A stretch of DNA of 6,302 nucleotides. Source: Tissierellales bacterium. GTDB taxonomy: Bacteria; Bacillota; Clostridia; Tissierellales; JASKZW01. A model generated the notes under the pieces. The model was given only the letters and a program-made list of their open reading frames with translations. It was not told where the DNA came from and did no database searches. The DNA is taken from contig JASLIL010000110.1 in NCBI GenBank assembly GCA_030152145.1, positions 1-6,302 on the forward strand, read 5' to 3'. The stretch's first letter is position 1; every line of letters starts with the position of its first letter. Positions 1-5,667 of this stretch are shown here, one piece after another. The position numbers were made by a program, and so were the translations under genes.

Positions 1-157
1 TCATTCCCAAAGCTGCACCTGCCAAGGCCACATGGGAAAGAGTGTCCCCTATGACAGACTGCCTTCTTAAAACTAAAAAATAGCCAATTGTTGGAGCTAT
101 AGAAGCTATTAAAATTCCCATTATAAATGACTTTCTCATAAATTCATATTGAAACAC
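1..157 (-). CDS. znuB: Metal ABC transporter permease, ZnuB/AdcB family (5' part only)
   Basis: This is the beginning of the membrane permease of the zinc/manganese importer, the third gene of the operon. Only 52 codons are visible before the left edge of the window cuts it. The start is a GTG at 157-155, preceded by an AGGAGG Shine-Dalgarno sequence about 6 nt upstream that overlaps the TAG stop of the ATPase gene, so only 10 nt separate the two genes. The visible peptide opens with FQYEFMRKSF, followed by a hydrophobic segment at about residues 11-30 (the first membrane span). Then comes the family hallmark LRRQSVIGDTLSHVALAG at about residues 30-47, characteristic of the ABC-3 metal permeases. 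Such permeases dimerise in the membrane and pair with the ZnuC ATPase. Family assignment is firm. Zinc rather than manganese is inferred from the neighbouring binding protein. The in-frame ATG at residue 7 has no better ribosome binding site. Confidence 0.9.
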   Translation of the reverse strand, partial: MFQYEFMRKSFIMGILIASIAPTIGYFLVLRRQSVIGDTLSHVALAGAALGM

Positions 158-167
158 AAAACCCCTC

Positions 168-881
168 CTAGTGACTATTTAATAAAATATCCAGACCTTG
201 GTCATATATACCCTTGATCCTATCTATACATTCACACTCTCTGGTGCTGTGGCTAAAAAGCTGACCTTCATTTAGGCAAAGAAGCTTGTTGGCTTTCTCA
301 TAAATCCTATCTATATCGTGGGATATCATAACAAGAGTCATATCATAGTCCTTATTAAGCCTATCCATAAGGCTGTAAAATTCCCTCTCACTCTTTAGGT
401 CCACCCCTACCAGAGGCTCATCCATAAAAAGAACCACAGGCCTATTGACTATGGCCCTGGCTATAAAAACCCTCTGCTTTTGACCTCCTGAAAGATCTCC
501 AATCTTTCTTTTCTTAAAGTCCTCCATCTTAACAACCCTTAAGGCCCTATCCAGATCCTCAGCTTGATTTCTATCTAAATTTAAGGACACTATCTCCTCT
601 ACTGTAGCAGGAAACATTCTGTTGAAATCCCTAACATTTTGAGATATATAGCCTATTTTTTCAAAGGACTTAAAGTCCTCCAGATCCTTATCAAACAGCC
701 TTATGCTGCCTGAATCCTTCTTTAAAAGTCCTAAGATTAATTTCATAAGGGTACTCTTAGCAGATCCATTGGGCCCTACTATACCTACATAGTCCCCTTC
801 CTTTATATTAAAGGATACATTCTCTAAAACTGGGTTCTTACCATAACTAAAGTTTAAATTTTCCACCCTAACTATATCCAT
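168..881 (-). CDS. znuC: Metal ABC transporter ATP-binding protein, ZnuC/AdcC family
   Basis: This 237-residue cytoplasmic ATPase powers uptake of Zn2+ (possibly Mn2+) through the adjacent permease. Motifs in order: Walker A GPNGSAKST at residues 36-44 (K42), Q-loop Q81, ABC signature LSGGQKQ at 130-136, Walker B ending MDEP with the catalytic glutamate E155, D-loop D161, and the switch histidine H188 in ISHD. The length is normal for the family. The Walker A is unusual because the glycine before the lysine is alanine (A41); from memory, Bacillus AdcC-type proteins also depart from consensus here (GASKST), so this is probably a family trait. The C-terminal tail carries a Cys-x-Cys pair (C215, C217). 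The ATG immediately follows the TAG stop of znuA with no intervening base. The only Shine-Dalgarno is a weak GGTGG inside the end of znuA, which suggests translational coupling. Function is firm; the exact metal is inferred. Confidence 0.93.
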   Translation of the reverse strand: MDIVRVENLNFSYGKNPVLENVSFNIKEGDYVGIVGPNGSAKSTLMKLILGLLKKDSGSIRLFDKDLEDFKSFEKIGYISQNVRDFNRMFPATVEEIVSLNLDRNQAEDLDRALRVVKMEDFKKRKIGDLSGGQKQRVFIARAIVNRPVVLFMDEPLVGVDLKSEREFYSLMDRLNKDYDMTLVMISHDIDRIYEKANKLLCLNEGQLFSHSTRECECIDRIKGIYDQGLDILLNSH

Positions 882-1769
882 CTAGTCCACCAAGGCCTTT
901 CTTAAATTTTCAAGGTTCTCATACATAAGAGATATATAGTCCTTACCCTGGCTGTAATCCTCTTCACTTAAATTCTCTATAGGATCTAAAACCAAGATCT
1001 CCAGTCCAGCCTCCCTTGAAATTACATCTGCTGCCTTAGAGCTAGACAGGGTCTCCATAAATATATAGCCCAACTCCTTATCCTTAGCCAAGTCTATAAG
1101 CTTGGCTATGTTTTTAGGACTAGGTTCTTCCTCTGGTGAAATACCAGCTATGGCTATTTGATCAAAGCCATAGTCCCTGGCCATATAGGAAAAAGCAGCA
1201 TGGGAAACTAAAATATCCTCCCTCTTCTTATCTTCCAAGGTCTCCTTAAAGTCCTGATCCAGCTTATTTAAATCCTTCTTAAGTTCCGCAAAGTTCTTCT
1301 CATAGTAGGAGGCTGAGTCTGGGTCTAGTTCCATAAGACTGGCCTTAACTTCCCCAGCTATAGACAGGATATTCTTGGGACTTAACCAGATGTGAGGATC
1401 CAAACTATTCTCATAGTCCATAGCCTCTACACTATCCTCTCCCCTAACAAGCCTAACTCCCTTAGATTCTAAACCACTAGCCAAGTCTCCTACCCAATCC
1501 TCTAGGCCTAGGCCATTATAGACAAATAAATCAGCAGTTTCCAAGTTCCTCATCTGCTTTATAGAAGGTTCAAAGTCATGGGCCTCCATACCAACTCCTA
1601 TAAGGCTCGTAAGTTCCACCCTATCTCCCCCTATTCTTTCCACAAGAAAACTCAGTGGGTATATGGAGGTAAAAACCCTTGGTTTCTGGCTATCTACCTT
1701 TTCTAGCTCCTGACCACAAGCTGATAAAACTAAAGTCAATGTTAATATAACAAGTAAAAATCTTTTCAT
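882..1769 (-). CDS. znuA: Zinc/manganese ABC transporter substrate-binding lipoprotein, ZnuA/AdcA family
   Basis: This 295-residue cluster A-I solute-binding protein captures metal outside the membrane and hands it to the permease. The first 17 residues are a lipoprotein signal peptide: MKR, a hydrophobic core, then the lipobox LSAC with C18 as the lipidated cysteine. Metal-site motifs are all present: H64 in EAHDFEPS, H126 in DPHIWLSP and H190 in VSHAAFSY. An acidic ligand is expected at D262 in LDPIENL, or possibly E239. Three histidines plus an acid is the zinc pattern; manganese binders such as PsaA have glutamate in the third position. There is no His-rich loop before DPHIWL (about residues 110-124), a loop present in many ZnuA proteins. 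The ATG at 1769 has an AAGGAG Shine-Dalgarno about 7 nt upstream. It is the first gene of the importer operon, just downstream of the radical SAM gene's terminator. I saw no Zur palindrome in the short upstream gap. Confidence 0.92.
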   Translation of the reverse strand: MKRFLLVILTLTLVLSACGQELEKVDSQKPRVFTSIYPLSFLVERIGGDRVELTSLIGVGMEAHDFEPSIKQMRNLETADLFVYNGLGLEDWVGDLASGLESKGVRLVRGEDSVEAMDYENSLDPHIWLSPKNILSIAGEVKASLMELDPDSASYYEKNFAELKKDLNKLDQDFKETLEDKKREDILVSHAAFSYMARDYGFDQIAIAGISPEEEPSPKNIAKLIDLAKDKELGYIFMETLSSSKAADVISREAGLEILVLDPIENLSEEDYSQGKDYISLMYENLENLRKALVD

Positions 1770-1791
1770 ATGTTCACTCCTTTTTAAGCAT

Positions 1792-1820
1792 AAAAAAAGC
1801 CGACTGTAAGCCAGCTTTTT
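1792..1820 (-). terminator. Intrinsic terminator after the radical SAM gene
   Basis: Read on the minus strand, AAAAAGCTGGC (1820-1810) pairs with GTCGGCTTTTT (1804-1794) across a 5-nt loop TTACA. This gives an 11-bp stem with two G-T wobbles, and the T-run continues to 1792. It begins 5 nt after the radical SAM stop codon, the classic layout of a rho-independent terminator. It also lies only 22 nt before the znuA start codon, so any promoter for the importer must overlap or precede it, or the operon depends on read-through. Confidence 0.85.
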
Positions 1821-1825
1821 AAAAT

Positions 1826-3160
1826 CTATTTATACCATATTTCATCTGCCACTTCTGCCCAATCCTTGGCCACCTGGCGAGTCTTATTTGTAAGCTCTTC
1901 CACTGGCTCCCTGTCTATAGGCTGGGTTGAATGGGCATTTGATCTCTTAACCATATTTAACAATTGGTCTGGATTATCCAGTAGAGGACATGGTCTTAGA
2001 TGATTTTCATTAAATGGTTGGTTGTTTTTATACTCCATAAACAATGGTGACTGCAAGCCTTCTAAAAGAGATACATCCTTTATATTCACATTAGAGTAGT
2101 GAATAAAGGCACAAGGTTCTATATCTCCACTTGCGTTAATGTGAAGATATCTTCTACCTCCAGCAATACAGCCATCTACATGACCACCATCATTCCAAAA
2201 ATCCATTAAAAATGCTGGCTTCTTGCTTCTAAAATACTTTATTCTCTCATGCATATACTTTCTCTGTTCTGGTGTAACTAGTAGATCTGTTGGTGAATCC
2301 TTACCTATAGGCATAAAAGTAAAGTACCAACCAAACATACAACCCTTATCAATTAAAAAATCTAAATACTCCTCTGAACCTACTGTATCTACATTATATC
2401 TGTGGTAGCAGGTGGAAAATCCAAAGCCCACTCCCTCCTTCTTCAGTAAATCCATAGCTCTTACAACCTCTTTAAAGGTTCCCTCACCACGCCTCATATC
2501 AGTGTCCTTCTCAAAACCTTCCACACTTATAGCCAAGAAAAAGTTTCCTAGCTCTCCTAGCTCTCTGGCAAACTCTTGGTCAACAAGAGTAGCATTGGTA
2601 AAGGACATAAAGGCACAGTCACTGTGCTCCCTAGCCAATCTAAGCAGGTCTTTCTTTCTCATAAGTGGTTCTCCACCAGAATAGATATACATATATATAC
2701 CCAATTCTTTACCCTCTCTAATAACTCTATCCAAATCTTCATAGGATAGGGAATCAGTCTTATCGTATTCTGCAGCCCAACATCCTGTACACTTTAGATT
2801 ACAAGCACTGGTAGGGTCTATCAGTATAGCCCAGGGAACATTGCAATCATATTTTTCCTGCAGATCATACTGTAGGGGTATTCCAAGAATAGCTGAATTT
2901 AACATAAAGTTAAGTAAAAAATTCTTCCTAGTATTGGGAGATAATTCTGAAAAGTATCTCTCTATTAGTTCATACCAATTACTTTCTGGATCATTTACCA
3001 CATCTAAAAACTTCTTCTGAATTTCCAAATGATTATCTCTTTTTATAAACTTCTCACTAAATTCTACTAACTTAGGCAAATTTTCCATAGGATCCTTCTC
3101 TATGTACTTAAGAACTTGATTGGTCACTTGTCTAGTAACTAAACCCTTTACACTAGCCAT
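1826..3160 (-). CDS. Radical SAM protein with SPASM-like C-terminal cysteines, function unknown
   Basis: This 444-residue enzyme is expected to reductively cleave S-adenosylmethionine at a 4Fe-4S cluster to generate a 5'-deoxyadenosyl radical; its substrate is unknown. The cluster motif CNLKCTGC is at residues 120-127 (C120, C124, C127), preceded by IDPTSA. The SAM-contacting SGGEP is at 161-165. A C-terminal region after about residue 325 has cysteines C331, C350 (GDIEPCAF) and C391 (RPCPLLDNP), resembling a SPASM/twitch auxiliary cluster domain. The first 100 or so residues are a charged, helical extension I cannot assign. The start is set by a strong AGGAGGAGG at 3176-3168, 7 nt before the ATG at 3160. 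An upstream in-frame GTG at 3190 would place that Shine-Dalgarno inside the gene, so I reject it. The gene appears monocistronic, with a terminator directly after it and a long gap before it. No peptide or quinone-cofactor gene that would reveal its target is adjacent. Confidence 0.88.
   Translation of the reverse strand: MASVKGLVTRQVTNQVLKYIEKDPMENLPKLVEFSEKFIKRDNHLEIQKKFLDVVNDPESNWYELIERYFSELSPNTRKNFLLNFMLNSAILGIPLQYDLQEKYDCNVPWAILIDPTSACNLKCTGCWAAEYDKTDSLSYEDLDRVIREGKELGIYMYIYSGGEPLMRKKDLLRLAREHSDCAFMSFTNATLVDQEFARELGELGNFFLAISVEGFEKDTDMRRGEGTFKEVVRAMDLLKKEGVGFGFSTCYHRYNVDTVGSEEYLDFLIDKGCMFGWYFTFMPIGKDSPTDLLVTPEQRKYMHERIKYFRSKKPAFLMDFWNDGGHVDGCIAGGRRYLHINASGDIEPCAFIHYSNVNIKDVSLLEGLQSPLFMEYKNNQPFNENHLRPCPLLDNPDQLLNMVKRSNAHSTQPIDREPVEELTNKTRQVAKDWAEVADEIWYK
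1829..1837 (-). promoter_or_regulatory. Possible extended -10 promoter for znuABC
   Basis: On the minus strand the last codons of the radical SAM gene read TGGTATAAA, an extended -10 element (TGn followed by a five-of-six match to TATAAT). No good -35 lies 17 nt upstream (CAGAAG). If used, transcription would start near 1821-1823 and the terminator hairpin would sit at the 5' end of the znu mRNA. It overlaps coding sequence, so chance is a real alternative. There is no room for a conventional promoter between the terminator and znuA. Confidence 0.25.
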
Positions 3161-3167
3161 ATTTAAT

Positions 3168-3176
3168 CCTCCTCCT
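3168..3176 (-). promoter_or_regulatory. Ribosome binding site that fixes the radical SAM start
   Basis: AGGAGGAGG on the minus strand, 7 nt before the ATG at 3160, is the strongest Shine-Dalgarno in the window. It lies within the longer open frame starting with GTG at 3190, where it would encode Ile-Gly-Gly-Gly. That GTG has no Shine-Dalgarno of its own, so the protein should be annotated as 444 rather than 454 residues. Confidence 0.9.
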
Positions 3177-3220
3177 ATTTGTAGATCCACTATAAGCTAT
3201 CTTTATTTTTAGGAATACTA

Positions 3221-3226
3221 ATTATA
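3221..3226 (-). promoter_or_regulatory. Candidate -10 box for the radical SAM gene
   Basis: A perfect TATAAT on the minus strand lies about 60 nt upstream of the ATG, in the gap after the thiI hairpin. The -35 region at 17-nt spacing is only ATAAGA, a poor match, so the promoter would be weak or activator-dependent. The surrounding DNA is very AT-rich, which raises the chance of a random match. A promoter is nevertheless expected here if the 3266-3316 hairpin terminates thiI transcription. Confidence 0.4.
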
Positions 3227-3265
3227 ATAATTCTGTGTATGGTTCTTATCTTACTTTATAAAATA

Positions 3266-3316
3266 ATGGACCATTCATGTGATTATAATTTCTATTTTAT
3301 CACATGAATGGTCCAT
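3266..3316 (-). terminator. Perfect 18-bp inverted repeat, probable terminator after thiI
   Basis: The arms ATGGACCATTCATGTGAT (3266-3283) and ATCACATGAATGGTCCAT (3299-3316) are exact reverse complements around a 15-nt AT-rich loop. The structure begins 19 nt after the thiI stop codon. On the minus strand it is followed by TATTTTATAA, an interrupted T-tract; on the plus strand no T-tract follows. It is most likely a terminator for the LUD, desulfurase and thiI transcript. The long perfect stem, moderate GC and impure T-run are less typical, so an mRNA-stabilising hairpin, a protein-binding palindrome or a dispersed repeat remain possible. Confidence 0.65.
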
Positions 3317-3335
3317 CTTCAAATCTAAGTCCATC

Positions 3336-4502
3336 CTAACCTATATAAGTTACCTCCATATTCTCTATGGCAGCATTAATTAAAGAATCAAGATCCAAGG
3401 CTTCCTCTGACCTTTTTATATCCTCTACCCTAGGCCTTGTAACTGGGTGTTTAGGTAAAAACAAGGTACAGCAATCATCAAAAGGTAAGATTGAAGTCTC
3501 ATAGGTTCCTATGTTTCTTGCAATCTCAATTATATCCACCTTGTCAAAACCAATTAAAGGTCTTAGAACTGGAATATCTACAGAATTATTGGTAGCATTT
3601 ATTCCCTTTATGGTCTGGCTAGCCACCTGACCCAGGTTCTCACCAGTAATCAAAGCATCTACATTATTAGCCCTAGCTATTTTTTCAGCTATCATCATCA
3701 TAAATCTTCTAGAGTGAATGGTCATCTCGTCCTCTGGACAAAGCTTATTAATAGACTTTTGAATCTCTAAAATATTCACAGAGTAAAGCTTTATCTTGCC
3801 AGTATAAAAGCTCATTATCTTAGCTAATTCCTTAACCTTGGCCTCAGCCCTCTCGCTAGTAAAAGGATAGCTATGATAGTGTATGGCTGAAACCTCCACA
3901 CCTCTTTTTGCCATCATAAATCCAGCAACTGGACTGTCTATACCACCTGAAAGTAAAAGCAAGCCCTTACCATTAGTACCTATAGGAAGGCCACCATAGC
4001 CCTCATATCTATCTATATAAACATAGGCATTATCCTTTATATCAACATAAACATATATTTCCGGGTCATGAACATCTACTGATATAGGCTGGAAATTCCT
4101 TAGTACATGGGCCCCTATCTCACGTGAAATCTCTGGTGACTTTATAGGGAAATTCTTATCAGACCTATTGGTCTTTACCTTAAAAGTCTCTGGTCTGGAC
4201 TGGGATATCTTCTCACTTAAAACCCTATCCACAGCCTCTTTTATACTCTCAAGATCCTTATCCACCCTATAGCAAGGACTAATATATATAAGACCAAAAA
4301 CCTTCTTTAGGGCCTCTATAATCTGATCCTCACTGTCTTTTTCCAATTCTATATATATCTTTCCCTGTTCCTTGTAGATTCTCTCATAGGACAGACCCTT
4401 CATAGCCCTTCTCATACGTGAAACCAATTGGTCCTCAAAATACTTCCTGTTTTTTCCCTTTAGGACTATCTCGCCTAAACTAACACTTACAACTCTCTTC
4501 AT
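3336..4502 (-). CDS. thiI: tRNA 4-thiouridine synthase ThiI, short form without rhodanese domain
   Basis: ThiI adenylates uridine 8 of tRNA and replaces its oxygen with sulfur to make s4U; in some bacteria it also contributes sulfur to the thiamine thiazole. The 388 residues show a ferredoxin-like N-terminal domain (about 1-60), a THUMP RNA-binding domain (about 61-165), and an ATP-pyrophosphatase domain with PP-loop SGGIDSP at 185-191. The conserved acceptor region is DDCCTLFLPKHP, with adjacent cysteines C344 and C345; C344 matches by position the essential Cys344 of the E. coli enzyme. The protein ends soon after, lacking the C-terminal rhodanese domain (with catalytic Cys456) of the roughly 480-residue E. 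coli form. Sulfur must therefore come from another protein, plausibly the desulfurase encoded just upstream. The ATG at 4502 has a GAGGTG Shine-Dalgarno overlapping that gene's TGA stop, with only 4 nt between genes. No thiamine gene is adjacent, so s4U synthesis is the likelier role. Confidence 0.96.
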   Translation of the reverse strand: MKRVVSVSLGEIVLKGKNRKYFEDQLVSRMRRAMKGLSYERIYKEQGKIYIELEKDSEDQIIEALKKVFGLIYISPCYRVDKDLESIKEAVDRVLSEKISQSRPETFKVKTNRSDKNFPIKSPEISREIGAHVLRNFQPISVDVHDPEIYVYVDIKDNAYVYIDRYEGYGGLPIGTNGKGLLLLSGGIDSPVAGFMMAKRGVEVSAIHYHSYPFTSERAEAKVKELAKIMSFYTGKIKLYSVNILEIQKSINKLCPEDEMTIHSRRFMMMIAEKIARANNVDALITGENLGQVASQTIKGINATNNSVDIPVLRPLIGFDKVDIIEIARNIGTYETSILPFDDCCTLFLPKHPVTRPRVEDIKRSEEALDLDSLINAAIENMEVTYIG

Positions 4503-4506
4503 CTTT

Positions 4507-5655
4507 TCACCTCATAGTTATTTCTCTAACTTCATTTACGGCCTTTGAAAGTTCCCCAACAAAAACCCTTAGATCCTCCTTGGTCGTATCATGGGCCAAG
4601 CACATTCTTATAGCGCCCTCCCTAAATCTTTCCTCCAGCTTAAGTCCCTCCAGGGTCCTACTTCTCTTGCTGCCCTTTGAACAGGCAGAGCCAGTGGATA
4701 TATAAATCTCCTTATTTTCCAAATAATGCAGAATAATCTCAGCCTTAACATTGGCAAAGGAAATATTAAGAACATAGGGTGAGCTTTCAGATCCTATAGG
4801 AGTGTTTATGTGAACATCCTCTATATTATCATTAATCTCCCTAACTAGAAAAGTCTTTAATTCCAAGGCCTCTTCAAATTCATCCTTAAAGTTGTGGTTT
4901 AAAATCTCAACAGCCTTAGCCAGCCCTAATATTCCAGGAACATTCTCTGTACCTGACCTTAGTCCTTCCTCCTGGCCACCACCAAATATTATAGGGTCTA
5001 GCTTCAGGCCCTTTCTCAAATAAAGGGCTCCTATTCCCTTAGGTCCATAGATCTTATGGCCGGAAATAGAAAAGCTATCTATCCCCCACTCCCTTAGGTT
5101 TAGGGGAATTTTTCCCATAGCCTGTATACCATCAAGATGGATTAGGGCCTTGGAATTTTTCCTATCCAGTCTTTCCCTAATTCCCCAGGTAGGTTGAATG
5201 CTACCTATTTCATTGTTGACCTGCATAATAGAAACTAAAACCGTATCCTCTCTTATAGCCTCTTCCAGGTCATCTAGGGATATTAGCCCCTTAGAGTCTA
5301 TATCAAGATAGCTAACTTCAAAGCCTTTCTTCTCGTAGTGCTTTATTATATTGTAAACTGAAGAATGCTCTACTTTTGTAGTAATAATATGTCCCTTTTT
5401 AGCCTTATTTAAAATTCCCTGTATAGCTATATTGTTGCTTTCTGTACCACCTGAAGTAAAATATATTTCATCTCTATCTACCTCTAAAAAGTCAGCTATA
5501 AGGGCTCTGGATTTTTCCACTTCTTTTTCTATGGAAAAACCCTTTCTGTGAAGGGATGAAGGATTGCCATAATCCTCTCTCAAGTAAAGGATCATCTCCT
5601 CCACTACCTCTTTCCTAGGCTTAGTAGTAGCACAATTATCTAAATAGATTTCCAC
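4507..5655 (-). CDS. PLP-dependent cysteine desulfurase (NifS/IscS superfamily), likely sulfur donor for ThiI
   Basis: This 382-residue class V aminotransferase-fold enzyme converts cysteine to alanine and carries the sulfur as a persulfide. Visible elements: YLDNCATT at the N-terminus, SGGTESNN at 68-75, H97 (VEHSS) stacking on the cofactor, D175 and Q178 (LDGIQAMG) contacting PLP, and K201 in SGHKIYGPKG as the Schiff-base lysine. RSGTENVP lies at 233-240, and the catalytic cysteine C325 is in STGSACSKGSKRSRTL. The basic, Ser-rich loop after C325 differs from the usual IscS sequence. The start is a GTG at 5655 with an AGAGGTGA Shine-Dalgarno about 5 nt upstream. The gene is packed between the LUD gene (12-nt gap) and thiI (4-nt gap). 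By analogy with NifZ-ThiI in Bacillus subtilis it is probably a dedicated s4U sulfur donor. I leave the symbol empty because iscS, nifS and nifZ cannot be separated from sequence alone. Confidence 0.95.
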   Translation of the reverse strand: MEIYLDNCATTKPRKEVVEEMILYLREDYGNPSSLHRKGFSIEKEVEKSRALIADFLEVDRDEIYFTSGGTESNNIAIQGILNKAKKGHIITTKVEHSSVYNIIKHYEKKGFEVSYLDIDSKGLISLDDLEEAIREDTVLVSIMQVNNEIGSIQPTWGIRERLDRKNSKALIHLDGIQAMGKIPLNLREWGIDSFSISGHKIYGPKGIGALYLRKGLKLDPIIFGGGQEEGLRSGTENVPGILGLAKAVEILNHNFKDEFEEALELKTFLVREINDNIEDVHINTPIGSESSPYVLNISFANVKAEIILHYLENKEIYISTGSACSKGSKRSRTLEGLKLEERFREGAIRMCLAHDTTKEDLRVFVGELSKAVNEVREITMR

Positions 5656-5667
5656 AAAATCACCTCT

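Noticed and set aside
882..1769. A znuA-znuC fusion by stop-codon read-through
   Set aside because: The two frames are continuous across the TAG, but ZnuA is an exported lipoprotein and ZnuC a cytoplasmic ATPase, both full length. Ordinary stop and restart is the simpler reading.
1770..1825. Zur operator or zinc-responsive riboswitch upstream of znuA
   Set aside because: The 56 nt are mostly the terminator hairpin and the Shine-Dalgarno. I find no palindrome resembling the Bacillus Zur box and no room for a riboswitch.
2223..2684. Two plus-strand open frames (61 and 90 codons) opposite the radical SAM gene
   Set aside because: They lie antisense inside a well-supported conserved gene, have no recognisable domain, and their composition reflects the complement of the real gene.
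3161..3335. Riboswitch or small RNA in the thiI/radical SAM gap
   Set aside because: Apart from the inverted repeat next to the thiI end and an AT-rich promoter-like stretch, I see no multi-helix aptamer or conserved riboswitch motif. The candidate leader after the TATAAT is only about 50 nt.
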